Positions 45,336 through 55,053 of a stretch of DNA of 64,000 nucleotides are shown one piece after another. The translations under genes were made by a program, and so were the position numbers. The notes beneath the pieces are model-generated. The model was not told the origin of the DNA and did no database searches. It saw nothing but the letters and a program-made list of their open reading frames with translations. Origin of the DNA: an uncultured Bacteroides sp. GTDB taxonomy: Bacteria > Bacteroidota > Bacteroidia > Bacteroidales > Bacteroidaceae. The DNA lies in NCBI RefSeq assembly GCF_963677945.1, contig NZ_OY782578.1, forward strand, positions 3,563,258 through 3,627,257, written 5' to 3'. Positions within the stretch are counted from its first letter, which is position 1, and each line of letters opens with the position of its first letter.

Positions 45336-45367
45336 CAAATGTAAAGCTATCTATTTAGATTTCCAAA
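45336..45367 (-). promoter_or_regulatory. his operon promoter
   Basis: TTTG at 45367-45364, a 20-base spacer, and TACATTTG at 45343-45336 (read on the - strand) form a near-ideal Bacteroides -33/-7 pair. Transcription would begin about 45328, fifteen bases before the leader ATG. Confidence 0.8.
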
Positions 45368-45393
45368 TAATTATCACAAAAAGATGTTTAAGA

Positions 45394-45888
45394 CTAACAA
45401 TTTAATGGATTTACATCATCTTCCTCTACTTCACAGCCCAGAAATAGCATCTCTTCACGCAGTTTCTCCTTAGAAAAAGTAAAGTAGGTGCATACTGACT
45501 TTGTGCAAAGTTCGCCTGCTTCATTATACAGCCGTCCCTCGACCACAACAATGTTGCGTTTAACTTCCTGAATACTTGCCCGTAAGGTTAAACAAGAGTC
45601 GTTTGTGCTAACCGACTTCATGTACCGTGTTTGCATATTAGTAGTAACGCCGGTAGTTTGAAGTTTACGAAGTACAGCCCATGCGCAGATTTCGTCCATT
45701 AAAACCGCCTGAATGCCACCATGAAGAGTATTTGTCCATCCCTGAAACTGAGGCTGTGGTTTCCAAAAGCTGACAACTTCATCGCCATCTTCATAGAAAT
45801 CCATCTTCACACCACTTTCATTGCTCTTACAACACCCAAAACAATTATATCCTTCTTTTTTATTCCAGGGGTTAATTATCTTTTTCAT
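45394..45888 (-). CDS. PaaI/hotdog-fold thioesterase-like protein
   Basis: A 164-residue hotdog-fold protein, probably an acyl-CoA thioesterase. The core motif GWTNTLHGGIQAVLMDEICAWAV (about 51-73) has the HGG-x(5)-DE catalytic signature of the PaaI/4HBT group. An N-terminal Cys cluster (CFGCCKSNESG, residues 16-26) is an odd extra feature seen in Bacteroides members. Seventeen bases after dsbD, so co-transcribed with it. Substrate unknown. Confidence 0.83.
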   Translation of the reverse strand: MKKIINPWNKKEGYNCFGCCKSNESGVKMDFYEDGDEVVSFWKPQPQFQGWTNTLHGGIQAVLMDEICAWAVLRKLQTTGVTTNMQTRYMKSVSTNDSCLTLRASIQEVKRNIVVVEGRLYNEAGELCTKSVCTYFTFSKEKLREEMLFLGCEVEEDDVNPLNC

Positions 45889-45905
45889 CTTAAATAGAAT
45901 ACATT

Positions 45906-47933
45906 TTATTTTTTGTAATTGTCGAGACCTTTCTGCAGGAATTCTACATACTTGTCAATATCTTCATCGTAAGCATACGATTTATTAAGCGGTTTACCTT
46001 CATTATCCAGTAATACGTAGAAAGGTTGCGCATTAGAACCAAACTTTATTCTTTGCAGATAACTCCACTTATCACCAATTGTTCTCAATGTTCTTTCTGT
46101 TCCATTCTCTGTTATAGTAATCGGTGCAGGAAGAGGTTTCTTATCATCTACATACAAAGAGATCAATACATAGTCATTCTCAATAATACTGCTCACTTTA
46201 GGATCAATCCATACAGCAAGTTCCATCTTACGACAGTTTACACATCCATATCCGGTAAAGTCGATCATAACCGGTTTACCCTGCTGCCTTGCATATTCCA
46301 TACCTGCATCATAATCATCAAACTTGGCATGTACTTCTTTTGTATACAGATTAAAATCCTGAGTTTTCATTGGAGGAGCGAAAGCACTAACTGCTTTTAA
46401 TGGTGCACCCCACAATCCAGGAATCATATATACAGCAAAAGCCAAAGAAACCAAAGCTATAAAAAACGCAGGTACAGAAGTTTTTGTATCTTCATCATCA
46501 TGCGGAAAGCGAATCTTACCCAATAAGTATAATCCCAATAATGCAAAGATTACAATCCACAAAGCAAGGAATGTCTCCCGATCAAGTAATCTCCAACCAT
46601 AAGCAAGATCGGCTACAGAGAAGAATTTCAGTGCAAAGGCTAGTTCAAGGAACCCAAGAACTACTTTAACCTGATTCATCCAACCACCTGAACGAGGCAT
46701 TGACTTCAACCATGATGGGAACAGTGCAAAGAGAGTGAAAGGTAATGCCAATGCTATAGCAAAACCAAGCATTCCAATTGCAGGGGCAACAATACTACCG
46801 GATGTAGAGACTTGTACCAGTAAAAATCCAATGATGGGACCTGTACAGGAGAACGAAACAAGTGTCAACGTAAATGCCATTAAGAAGATACTAAGCAGTC
46901 CACTAGTGCTCTCGGCTTTACTATCCACTTTCGTACTCCAGGAAGATGGAAGTGTAATCTCGAATGCTCCAAAGAACGAAGCCGCGAAGACAACCAGCAT
47001 CAGGAAGAACAGGATATTAAATATAGCATTTGTAGACAAGGCATTCAATGCACTTGCTCCAAAAATCAGCGTAACAGCAAGCCCCAAGATCAGATAGATT
47101 ACCACGATGGAAACTCCATATAATATGGCATCCTTTATTCCTTTTTTCTTGTCTTTAGCACGTTTCAGGAAAAAACTTACTGTCATAGGAATAATTGGCC
47201 ACACACACGGAGTGAACAAAGCAAGCAAGCCACCCAGAAATCCGGTCACAAAAATATAAATCCAGGAGAGGTTCTTGTGATCTGTAGACCCTCCGAAACT
47301 TTGCAGTTCACTAATTACCGGTTTCCAGTAATCAGATTTAGCAACTGTATCAGTAGACGCAACAGAATCTGTCTTTGCAATAGCCAAAGTATCAACAGCC
47401 AAAGCTGTAACAGGTTCTTCTTTTACATCTTTTGAAGATGTTTCTGCATCTTTTGCAGCTTCAGCAACTGCTTTTGCACTACCCTTACCTTGAAAATTAA
47501 AAGGAACTTCGGTAGGAGGCAAGCAACTTTCATCATCGCATGCACCATACTCCAGATAACCCTTAATTTTATAATTACTGCCTGTTATTTTTATTTTTTG
47601 GGAGAAAGTAGCACTGTGTTCAAAATAGCGCAATTTCATCTCAAAAACTTTATCAAACTTCTCTATTTCTTTGCTAAGAGGAGTAAGTTTTCCTATCAGC
47701 TTTGCTCCTTCTATTTTTTCTACATTAAACGTTGCCGATATAGGCCCTCCAGAAGGAAGATTTACTGAGTAAACATGCCAACCTTTATCAATAGATGCCG
47801 TAAACCGGATTTCAGCTTCAGTCTCGCTGATGGTTTTTAGCTCTGTTTTAAAGCTAACCGGATCTTGAATCTGAGCAGAAATATTGCTTGCTAATAATAA
47901 TAGCAAGAAAAATATTAATTGTATTTTCTTCAT
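45906..47933 (-). CDS. dsbD: DsbD-type thiol:disulfide interchange protein
   Basis: Carries reducing equivalents from cytoplasmic thioredoxin to periplasmic substrates. Signal peptide to residue 20; N-terminal periplasmic DsbD-alpha-like beta domain (about 22-150); a low-complexity Ala/Ser/Thr linker (about 155-205); eight membrane spans (about 225-520) with the redox Cys in FTPCVWPIIPM and SFSCTGPIIG; C-terminal thioredoxin domain with CVNC (GYGCVNCRKMELAVW). All three modules are present and the length of 675 aa is normal for Bacteroides. First of a probable pair with the hotdog gene. Confidence 0.92.
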   Translation of the reverse strand: MKKIQLIFFLLLLLASNISAQIQDPVSFKTELKTISETEAEIRFTASIDKGWHVYSVNLPSGGPISATFNVEKIEGAKLIGKLTPLSKEIEKFDKVFEMKLRYFEHSATFSQKIKITGSNYKIKGYLEYGACDDESCLPPTEVPFNFQGKGSAKAVAEAAKDAETSSKDVKEEPVTALAVDTLAIAKTDSVASTDTVAKSDYWKPVISELQSFGGSTDHKNLSWIYIFVTGFLGGLLALFTPCVWPIIPMTVSFFLKRAKDKKKGIKDAILYGVSIVVIYLILGLAVTLIFGASALNALSTNAIFNILFFLMLVVFAASFFGAFEITLPSSWSTKVDSKAESTSGLLSIFLMAFTLTLVSFSCTGPIIGFLLVQVSTSGSIVAPAIGMLGFAIALALPFTLFALFPSWLKSMPRSGGWMNQVKVVLGFLELAFALKFFSVADLAYGWRLLDRETFLALWIVIFALLGLYLLGKIRFPHDDEDTKTSVPAFFIALVSLAFAVYMIPGLWGAPLKAVSAFAPPMKTQDFNLYTKEVHAKFDDYDAGMEYARQQGKPVMIDFTGYGCVNCRKMELAVWIDPKVSSIIENDYVLISLYVDDKKPLPAPITITENGTERTLRTIGDKWSYLQRIKFGSNAQPFYVLLDNEGKPLNKSYAYDEDIDKYVEFLQKGLDNYKK

Positions 47934-47954
47934 TCTAATAAAATAAGTTCATGA

Positions 47955-48254
47955 CTAAAATTCATAGTCTACACATGCACGGCTTTCTTTAACATCAGCC
48001 AATATCTTTCCAGCTGCAACGTGTAAAGGATGTTTTGCATAGTAACTTACGTCTTCCAATGAATCAAATTCACTATTCAACGCAATATCATAAATTTCAG
48101 CCGGATTCATATTAAATTTCACTTCAATTTTACGGATTACATCAATATCTTTAGGTAAAGCTTCTATAGCGTTTTTAAATGCATTCATTACTTCAAGTTT
48201 TGCACTCTCTGATTCCATTTTTTTTAATTGGAATAATACAATGTGTCGTACCAT
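47955..48254 (-). CDS. Dabb-domain (stress-responsive A/B barrel) protein
   Basis: A 99-residue single-domain dimeric alpha/beta barrel. The start MVRHIVLFQLK and the His/Asp-containing DVSYYAKHPLHVAA segment are the Dabb signature. Proteins of this family are small cytosolic enzymes or stress proteins of mostly unknown role. It lies 21 bases before dsbD and has its own promoter, so it heads a three-gene unit Dabb-dsbD-hotdog. Confidence 0.85.
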   Translation of the reverse strand: MVRHIVLFQLKKMESESAKLEVMNAFKNAIEALPKDIDVIRKIEVKFNMNPAEIYDIALNSEFDSLEDVSYYAKHPLHVAAGKILADVKESRACVDYEF

Positions 48255-48266
48255 ACTTTGTTTTAT

Positions 48267-48298
48267 TAATTAATTTATTCTATTTTTGTATATAAATT
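48267..48298 (+). promoter_or_regulatory. udk promoter
   Basis: TTTG at 48267-48270, a 20-base spacer and TATTTTTG at 48291-48298 match the Bacteroides consensus. Transcription would start near 48305. Confidence 0.7.
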
Positions 48299-48318
48299 CA
48301 ATTATAATGAATTCTTAG

Positions 48319-48326
48319 CAAAAGTA
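48319..48326 (-). promoter_or_regulatory. Promoter of the Dabb-dsbD unit, -7 element
   Basis: TACTTTTG followed by C on the - strand, 65 bases upstream of the Dabb start. It overlaps the leader of the divergent udk transcript. Confidence 0.55.
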
Positions 48327-48357
48327 AGTTATTTGTTTTAAAAATCAATATTAAACC

Positions 48358-48975
48358 ATGTTAATAATAGGTATAGCTGGTGGAACAGGTTCCGGCAAAA
48401 CAACTGTTGTTCGTAAGATTTTTGATAGTCTTCCAAAAGATGAAGTAGTCTTACTACCTCAGGACTCTTACTACAAAGACAGTAGCAACGTCCCTGTAGA
48501 AAAAAGACAATTTATCAACTTCGACCATCCGGATTCTTTTGAATGGGATTTGCTATCAAAGCATATTCAGTTACTAAAAAAAGGAGAAAGTATAGAACAA
48601 CCAACTTACTCTTACCTGACTTGTACCCGTCAGCCGGAAACAATTCACATTGAGCCTCGGGATGTTATTATTGTAGAAGGGATTCTGGCATTAAGCGACA
48701 AGAAGTTACGAGATTTAATGGACCTAAAAGTGTTTGTTGATGCTGACCCCGATGAGCGACTTATACGTGTGATAAACCGCGATATTGTAGAACGTGGACG
48801 TACAGCTGAAATGGTAATGGAAAGATATACTCGTGTTTTAAAGCCTATGCATCAGCAATTTATTGAACCAACAAAAAGATATGCCGACTTAATTATTCCT
48901 CAAGGTGGAAACAATCAGGTTGCTATTGATATATTGACCATGTTTATCGAAAAAAATCTCGATCTGGAAAAATAG
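48358..48975 (+). CDS. udk: Uridine kinase
   Basis: Phosphorylates uridine and cytidine in pyrimidine salvage. P-loop GGTGSGKTT at 8-16, substrate-binding DSYYKD (37-42) and NFDHPDSFEWDLL (52-64), then EGILALSD and RVINRDIVERGRTAE. Length 205 aa is normal. Twelve bases before the lytic transglycosylase gene; the two probably form an operon. Confidence 0.96.
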   Translation: MLIIGIAGGTGSGKTTVVRKIFDSLPKDEVVLLPQDSYYKDSSNVPVEKRQFINFDHPDSFEWDLLSKHIQLLKKGESIEQPTYSYLTCTRQPETIHIEPRDVIIVEGILALSDKKLRDLMDLKVFVDADPDERLIRVINRDIVERGRTAEMVMERYTRVLKPMHQQFIEPTKRYADLIIPQGGNNQVAIDILTMFIEKNLDLEK

Positions 48976-48987
48976 AGAACAAAACAT

Positions 48988-50367
48988 ATGCGTAAAATAC
49001 TACTTTTATTCCTGATAACCATGTCGTTACTTGCCTGTAAGAATACACAGACAGGCCAGAAAGAGAAGAGCGTTTACGATCTTCCTCAAATAAAAGATAG
49101 TGGTGAACTGGTAGTTCTAACTCTTTACAGTTCTACCTCTTACTTTATTTACCGAGGACAAGAGATGGGATATCAATACGAACTAAGTGAACAATTTGCG
49201 CGCTCGCTTGGATTAAAGTTACGAGTTGAGGTAGCTAAAAATATTCCCGAACTGGTTCATAAATTGAAAAAGGGCGAAGGAGACATGATTGCCTACAATT
49301 TACCTGTAACAAAAACAATGAAAGACAGTCTGACTTATTGCGGACTAGAAGTTATTACTCATCAGATAGTGGTTCAACAAAATAAATCTAAATCTGAGCT
49401 TCTGACAGATGTTACTCAACTGATTGGAAAAGATGTTTATGTAAAACCAGGAAAATACTATGATCGCTTAGTCAATCTCGACAAGGAATTAGGTGGTGGA
49501 ATCAAAATTCATAAGGTGGAAAGCGACAGCATTTCTGTAGAAGACTTGATAACCCAGGTTGCTGAAGGTAAAATTCAATATACGGTGTGTGATGATGATC
49601 TGGCCAAATTAAATGCAACTTACTATCCCAATATCAATATTAAACTATCTGTTAGTTTTGACCAACGTGCATCATGGGCAGTTAGACAAGAATGCACACA
49701 ACTTGCTAAAGCTGCTAACGAATGGTATAAAAACAATATTACTTCTCCAGATTATACTGCCAGTACAAAACGATATTTTGAATTACTGAAAACAACAGTC
49801 CACTCTCCTATTCTATCCATCAAACACGGTAAAATATCTCTTTATGACAAATTTTTCAAGAAGTACTCAAAAGAAATAAACTGGGATTGGCAGCTCCTTG
49901 CTTCACTTGCTTATAATGAATCGAACTTTGACCCCAAAGCTGTGTCCTGGGCTGGAGCAAGAGGATTAATGCAACTGATGCCTACTACTGCGAGAGCCAT
50001 GGGATTGTCATCAGGAGAAGAAGAAAATCCTGAATTAAGCATAAAGGCTGCCGTTAAATATATAGCCTCTATCAACAAAAGCTTTAGCATGATACCTGAT
50101 AAAAAAGAAAGGCGAAATTTTATTTTAGCTGCTTATAATGCAGGATTAGGACATATTTATGATGCCATGGCACTGGCTGACAAATATGGAAAAAATAAGT
50201 TGGTATGGTATAACAATGTGGAGCACTTTATTCTTTTAAAAAGTAACGAAGAATATTTCACTGATCCTGTATGTAAAAATGGCTATTTTCGTGGAAGAGA
50301 AACATTTAATTTTGTTCGTGATATAAATTCCCGCTATCAAGTATATAAGAAAAAAATAAAACATTAA
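48988..50367 (+). CDS. mltF: MltF-like membrane-bound lytic transglycosylase lipoprotein
   Basis: Periplasmic peptidoglycan-cleaving lipoprotein. Lipobox LLAC (Cys17). Residues about 35-265 form an amino-acid-binding-protein-like module (SBP_bac_3: SGELVVLTLYSSTSYFIY), and about 285-430 the SLT lysozyme-like domain with catalytic Glu in YNESNFDPKAVSWAGARGLMQLMPTTA. This two-domain order is that of E. coli MltF. Length 459 aa is typical. It follows udk by 12 bases and is closed by a strong terminator. Confidence 0.92.
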   Translation: MRKILLLFLITMSLLACKNTQTGQKEKSVYDLPQIKDSGELVVLTLYSSTSYFIYRGQEMGYQYELSEQFARSLGLKLRVEVAKNIPELVHKLKKGEGDMIAYNLPVTKTMKDSLTYCGLEVITHQIVVQQNKSKSELLTDVTQLIGKDVYVKPGKYYDRLVNLDKELGGGIKIHKVESDSISVEDLITQVAEGKIQYTVCDDDLAKLNATYYPNINIKLSVSFDQRASWAVRQECTQLAKAANEWYKNNITSPDYTASTKRYFELLKTTVHSPILSIKHGKISLYDKFFKKYSKEINWDWQLLASLAYNESNFDPKAVSWAGARGLMQLMPTTARAMGLSSGEEENPELSIKAAVKYIASINKSFSMIPDKKERRNFILAAYNAGLGHIYDAMALADKYGKNKLVWYNNVEHFILLKSNEEYFTDPVCKNGYFRGRETFNFVRDINSRYQVYKKKIKH

Positions 50368-50376
50368 TCTCATAAA

Positions 50377-50407
50377 AAAAGGATAATCTATCTCAGATTA
50401 TCCTTTT
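50377..50407 (+). terminator. Terminator of udk-mltF
   Basis: Perfect 13-bp stem AAAAGGATAATCT (50377-50389 with 50395-50407), 5-base loop, ten bases after the mltF stop; followed by CGCTTGTTT. Confidence 0.85.
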
Positions 50408-50470
50408 CGCTTGTTTAAATTTGTTAGATCTGTTAGAATTGTTTATGTAAGAGAGTCTAGTATTTCATTT

Positions 50471-51553
50471 TTATAAACAGCCAAAAATAAATTCCTGCAT
50501 TTCTGTGAAGTGACTTTCAATACTTTGAAGTAATTTAAACTGAGCTTTTGAGCGCACTAAATTATGCTCCGGATATTGAATTTTATAATATGTATCTCCA
50601 TTAATATAATCTGAAAGAAAACGGACTAATTGCATATAAGGAAATAAAGCTGCTGCGTATGGAAGGTTCTCTATTTCAACAGAAAGAAGGAATGAACGAG
50701 CTGATTCTAAATATCCTTTTGTGAATGCCTTAAAAATTTCCATATTAAAGTTCACATTCTCAAGATTCTTATCGTCTTCGTCACCAGTGTTTGCAGCTGA
50801 ACGAAGAAAATCTCCATAATCAGAAAAGATAAAGCTCGGCATAACTGTATCTAAATCAATCACACAAAGTACTTTTCCATCCTGATCAAACATCATGTTG
50901 TTTACTTTGGTATCGCAATGACAAACCCTTTTAGGCAGTTTGCCTTCTCTATACCAACGTTCAGCTTTACACATCTCATTAGCACGTATTTCTATTTCGT
51001 CAATCAAGTATTGAACTTCCGACAAACGACCAACTGCATTCTTTTCAATTGCCTCATGAAGTTGCTTCAAACGGAATTCCATATTATGAAAATCTGGAAT
51101 CGTTTCACCAAGTTTATCTGGAATATCAGCAAGCATTGACTGAAAATTACCGAAAGCGATACCCGCTGTATACGAATTTGCAGCATCAACATTTTCACGA
51201 GTTATAGCATTGGCAATAAAAATTGTTACCCTCCAATAACTATTACCATCAAAGTAATAAAGCTTATCATCTTTAGCAGAAACTAGTGTAATAACCTTAC
51301 GATCCAAATCTGTTTCATTTGCCTGTTCCAGTTTTTTTCGGATATATGATGTTACTATAAAAATGTTCCTCTGCAACATTTCAACATCCTGAAATATTGC
51401 ATGATTGATTCTTTGAAGAACATAGTCTGGATGTCTTTCTCCGATTGTTTCTATTTTATATGAATCGTTTATCAGGCCATTTCCTAGTGGAAGTATCTGA
51501 TGTATATCTCCATCAATTTTAAAGTGAGTAGCTATTTCAAGCAAGTTCTTCAT
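50471..51553 (-). CDS. APH-fold sugar kinase (N-acetylhexosamine 1-kinase-like)
   Basis: Kinase of the aminoglycoside-phosphotransferase fold. The catalytic loop HCDTKVNNMMFD (HxDxxxxN) and metal-binding VIDLDT (DxD) are intact. The N-terminal GLINDSYKIE glycine-rich strand binds ATP. In Bacteroides and Bifidobacterium, close relatives phosphorylate N-acetylhexosamines (NahK), though they are often mislabelled as desulfatases. I start at the ATG at 51553 (360 aa); the GTG at 51586 lies in the promoter box. Monocistronic, no glycan genes adjacent, so the substrate is only inferred. Confidence 0.8.
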   Translation of the reverse strand: MKNLLEIATHFKIDGDIHQILPLGNGLINDSYKIETIGERHPDYVLQRINHAIFQDVEMLQRNIFIVTSYIRKKLEQANETDLDRKVITLVSAKDDKLYYFDGNSYWRVTIFIANAITRENVDAANSYTAGIAFGNFQSMLADIPDKLGETIPDFHNMEFRLKQLHEAIEKNAVGRLSEVQYLIDEIEIRANEMCKAERWYREGKLPKRVCHCDTKVNNMMFDQDGKVLCVIDLDTVMPSFIFSDYGDFLRSAANTGDEDDKNLENVNFNMEIFKAFTKGYLESARSFLLSVEIENLPYAAALFPYMQLVRFLSDYINGDTYYKIQYPEHNLVRSKAQFKLLQSIESHFTEMQEFIFGCL

Positions 51554-51585
51554 TGTATTATTAAATATATTATATAAACATAGCA

Positions 51586-51593
51586 CAAATATA
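51586..51593 (-). promoter_or_regulatory. Promoter of the APH-fold kinase gene, -7 element
   Basis: TATATTTG on the - strand. It overlaps the first in-frame start codon (GTG, 51586), which fixes the true start at 51553 with a leader of about 25 bases. Confidence 0.6.
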
Positions 51594-51653
51594 TATATTA
51601 TTTTATTAATATAAGTATCTAAAGTAATATTTATGATTATATTTAATAAATAA

Positions 51654-51702
51654 AGAGGGATATTATTCTATTTATAAAAACAAAATAGAATAATATCCCT
51701 CT
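51654..51702 (-). terminator. Terminator of the smpB-metH-ogt operon
   Basis: Perfect 20-bp stem (51654-51673 with 51683-51702, outer AGAGGGATATTATTC) with a 9-base loop, about 90 bases past the ogt stop; on the - strand followed by TTATTTATT. Confidence 0.8.
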
Positions 51703-51792
51703 AAATAATATTATAAAGATAAGATTTACTTAAAAATCAATATTTTATATAACAAAGGCAATCCCCTTACAATCGAATATATAAATAACTAT

Positions 51793-52254
51793 CTAAAACC
51801 GGTCAATACCTTCGAGTTTAAGCAATATCGTTTTAATATCTAATCCACCTGCATAACCTCCCAAAGTACCATTGGCTGCAATCACTCTGTGACATGGAAT
51901 AATTATCGCAATTGGATTTCGTCCATTCGCAGTCCCCACAGCCCGGCAAGCTTTAGGGTTTTCCACTCGTTCTGCAAGCTGTTTATAGCTGATAGTTTGT
52001 CCATAAGGAATAGTTTGCAAAGCTTTCCATACAGAGCACTGAAAAGTTGTACCTTCAGGAGCTAAAGGCAAAGTAAAATCTTTCCTGTTTCCAGAGAAAT
52101 ATTCATCAAGCTGACGAATACACTCATTCATTACTGCCGGAATATTCTCAGAAGAAGTCTTGGCAGATTCTTTAAATAATAACTGAGTAATGTGGCTTTC
52201 TGTAGATTTAATCTCAAGAATACCTACCGGAGACGAATAATAAACAATACTCAT
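51793..52254 (-). CDS. ogt: Methylated-DNA--protein-cysteine methyltransferase
   Basis: Suicide DNA-repair protein that takes O6-methyl from guanine. The acceptor Cys is in IIIPCHRVIAANG near residue 119, and the Arg-finger helix is in SVWKALQTIPYGQTISYKQLAERV. Length 153 aa fits the single-domain Ogt type without the Ada N-terminus. Twenty-one bases after metH, so probably the last gene of that operon. Confidence 0.94.
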   Translation of the reverse strand: MSIVYYSSPVGILEIKSTESHITQLLFKESAKTSSENIPAVMNECIRQLDEYFSGNRKDFTLPLAPEGTTFQCSVWKALQTIPYGQTISYKQLAERVENPKACRAVGTANGRNPIAIIIPCHRVIAANGTLGGYAGGLDIKTILLKLEGIDRF

Positions 52255-52275
52255 AATAATATTTTGTTCTATTAA

Positions 52276-55017
52276 TTAAAACAAATTCAATTTATTTTTT
52301 TGTGCATCTTCAATAGAAACAGTATCGACCTTCTTATCTGCATTTTTCAGACGAAGAGATTCATATTCTTTATTGAGTTCTGCTGCAAATTTTTCTTTTG
52401 CTTCAGGATTAAGCAAACGTGAAGCTACTGTTGCATTTTGAGCGGCATCTTTCATATGAGCCACAATACCACTGTAAACAGGAGCTATTTTAATTGCTGT
52501 ATGTAACTTAGAAGTAGTTGCACCACCAATCATCAAAGGTATATCCAAGCCGGCTTTCTGCAACTCAGAAGCCACATGAACCATTTCTTCCAATGAAGGT
52601 GTTATCAAACCACTTAATCCAATAAAATCTGGTTTTTCTTCTATTGCACGCTGAACTATCGTTTCAGTAGGAACCATTACACCCAAATCAATAACCTCAA
52701 AATTATTACATGCCATAACCACAGATACAATATTCTTTCCGATGTCATGAACATCACCTTTTACTGTAGCAATAAGCATCTTGCCGGCAGAAGTAGATCC
52801 GTCAGTCTTTTCAGCTTCAATCAATGGTTGAAGAATAGCAACAGCCTTTTTCATGGTACGTGCAGTTTTCACCACCTGAGGCAAGAACATTTTACCAGCT
52901 CCAAAAAGTTCACCTACAATATTCATACCCTCCATTAACGGCCCTTCAATAATATCAACAGCCTTATTGTAAAGTGGAATAATTTCGGCGAGATCTTCTT
53001 CCAGATATTCGCCTATTCCTTTTACCAAAGCATATTTTAATCTTTCGGTTACATTCTCATCTCGCCATGCATCACGCTTAACGGCTGTTTGAGTATCATC
53101 CTTTGAAGCTTTTAAACTTTCTGCTGTTTCAATTAGAATTTCTGCTGCATCAGGGCGTCGGTTAAGAACCACATCTTCAATCTTCACAAGTAAATCAGGA
53201 TCTATATCAGTGTACATCACCGCTGTTGCAGGGTTAACAATACCCATATCCATACCTTGCTGAATAGCATGATAAAGAAATACGGCATGCATAGCTTCAC
53301 GGATAAAATTATTTCCTCTGAAAGAGAAAGAAAGATTACTTACCCCCCCACTTATATGAGCACCCGGAAGATTCTTCTTTATCCATGCTGTAGCATTAAT
53401 AAAATCTACAGCATAATTGTTATGCTCTTCCATACCGGTAGCAATAGCCAAAACATTGGGATCGAAAATTATATCATGAGGATTAAACTTAACTTTGTCC
53501 ACCAACAGTCTATATGCGCGTTCGCAAACTTCAATTTTACGGGCACATGTATCAGCCTGTCCTTTCTCATCAAAAGCCATTACTACAACTGCCGCACCAT
53601 ATTTTTTTACAGTTCGTGCATGTTCAAGAAAGACTTCTTCTCCTTCTTTCAGTGAAATAGAATTAACAATAGATTTTCCTTGCAAACATTTAAGTCCGGC
53701 AATAATAACTTCCCATTTTGAGGAATCTATCATTACAGGTACGCGAGATATTTCCGGTTCAGAAGCTATCAGATTAAGAAAGGTAGTCATTTCCTCTTTT
53801 GCTTCCAGCAACCCTTCATCCATGTTTACGTCAATAATTAAAGCACCATCTTCCACTTGCCCTCGAGCAATAGTAAGAGCTTCATCATATTTCTTTTCCT
53901 GAATAAGTCGAAGAAATTTACGTGAACCGGCCACATTACATCTTTCACCTACATTCACAAAATTAATTTCCGGTTTCACTTCCAGCAATTCCAATCCGGA
54001 GAGCCACATACAATCCGGATGTGCTTGTGGTTTATGCGGAGTTTGACCTTGAATTAAAGCAACGTATTCAGCAATATATTCATTGGTTGTGCCGCAACAT
54101 CCACCAATAATATTGATTAATTTCTCATCAATATATTCTTTAACCTGAGTAGCCATTTCAGCCGGAGTCTGATCATATTTACCCAAACTATTAGGAAGAC
54201 CGGCATTAGGATATGCACTTATATAATAAGGAGCACGAGCTGCTAAGCCTTCAAGAAAAGGTTTTAGCTGTTTTGCTCCAAAAGAACAATTCAACCCGAC
54301 AGAGAAAATTGGTGCATGTTGAATAGAAGCCAGAAAAGCATCCAGAGTCTGTCCGGAAAGAGTTCGTCCACTAATATCTGCTACTGTAACAGAAAGCATG
54401 ATTGGTAGTTGTACTCCTTTAACTTCCATAGCAGTTTCGGCTGCAAAAATTGCAGCTTTAGCATTCAGTGTATCAAAGATTGTCTCTATCAAAAGAGCAT
54501 CTACTCCTCCATCTATCAGAGCCTCCATTTGTTCCTGATATGCTGCAGCCAATTCATCATACGACAAGGCACGAAAAGCCGGATTATTTACATCCGGAGA
54601 CATCGAACAAGTCTTGTTAGTAGGACCAACAGATCCTGCTACAAATCTAGGCTTATCAGGATTTATTCGGGTATATTCATCTGCAATTTCACGGGCTATT
54701 TTAACAGCAGCAAGATTTATTTCACGCACAAAATCCTGTACATGGTAATCGGCCATAGAAACAGTTGTAGAACTAAACGTATTTGTTTCAATGATATCAG
54801 CACCAGCTTCCAGGTACTTACTATGTATATCACGGATAACATCCGGACGAGTAAGGCATAACAAATCATTATTACCTTTCATCTGACCAGGGATATTCGC
54901 AAAGCGTTCATTACGAAAATCCTCTTCTCTCAAATTATACTGCTGAATCATTGTACCCATAGCTCCATCCAATATAAGGATGCGCTCGGAAACTAACTGT
55001 TGAATGGTTGGTTTCAT
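52276..55017 (-). CDS. metH: Cobalamin-dependent methionine synthase, lacking the activation domain
   Basis: Transfers methyl from methyl-THF via cobalamin to homocysteine. Domain order: homocysteine/zinc domain (about 1-320, with GGCCGTT), pterin domain (about 340-605, [15 protein letters not shown]), cobalamin cap (about 645-740), B12 domain with the cobalt-ligand His757 in GDVHDIGKN (about 745-880). The protein stops at 913 residues; the about 330-residue AdoMet-dependent reactivation domain of E. coli MetH is absent, as usual in Bacteroides, where it is a separate protein or replaced. No such gene is seen here. Thirty-six bases after the gate protein gene. Confidence 0.95.
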   Translation of the reverse strand: MKPTIQQLVSERILILDGAMGTMIQQYNLREEDFRNERFANIPGQMKGNNDLLCLTRPDVIRDIHSKYLEAGADIIETNTFSSTTVSMADYHVQDFVREINLAAVKIAREIADEYTRINPDKPRFVAGSVGPTNKTCSMSPDVNNPAFRALSYDELAAAYQEQMEALIDGGVDALLIETIFDTLNAKAAIFAAETAMEVKGVQLPIMLSVTVADISGRTLSGQTLDAFLASIQHAPIFSVGLNCSFGAKQLKPFLEGLAARAPYYISAYPNAGLPNSLGKYDQTPAEMATQVKEYIDEKLINIIGGCCGTTNEYIAEYVALIQGQTPHKPQAHPDCMWLSGLELLEVKPEINFVNVGERCNVAGSRKFLRLIQEKKYDEALTIARGQVEDGALIIDVNMDEGLLEAKEEMTTFLNLIASEPEISRVPVMIDSSKWEVIIAGLKCLQGKSIVNSISLKEGEEVFLEHARTVKKYGAAVVVMAFDEKGQADTCARKIEVCERAYRLLVDKVKFNPHDIIFDPNVLAIATGMEEHNNYAVDFINATAWIKKNLPGAHISGGVSNLSFSFRGNNFIREAMHAVFLYHAIQQGMDMGIVNPATAVMYTDIDPDLLVKIEDVVLNRRPDAAEILIETAESLKASKDDTQTAVKRDAWRDENVTERLKYALVKGIGEYLEEDLAEIIPLYNKAVDIIEGPLMEGMNIVGELFGAGKMFLPQVVKTARTMKKAVAILQPLIEAEKTDGSTSAGKMLIATVKGDVHDIGKNIVSVVMACNNFEVIDLGVMVPTETIVQRAIEEKPDFIGLSGLITPSLEEMVHVASELQKAGLDIPLMIGGATTSKLHTAIKIAPVYSGIVAHMKDAAQNATVASRLLNPEAKEKFAAELNKEYESLRLKNADKKVDTVSIEDAQKNKLNLF

Positions 55018-55053
55018 TATATATAATTTATTTTTAAGCTGTTCAGGTTTTAT

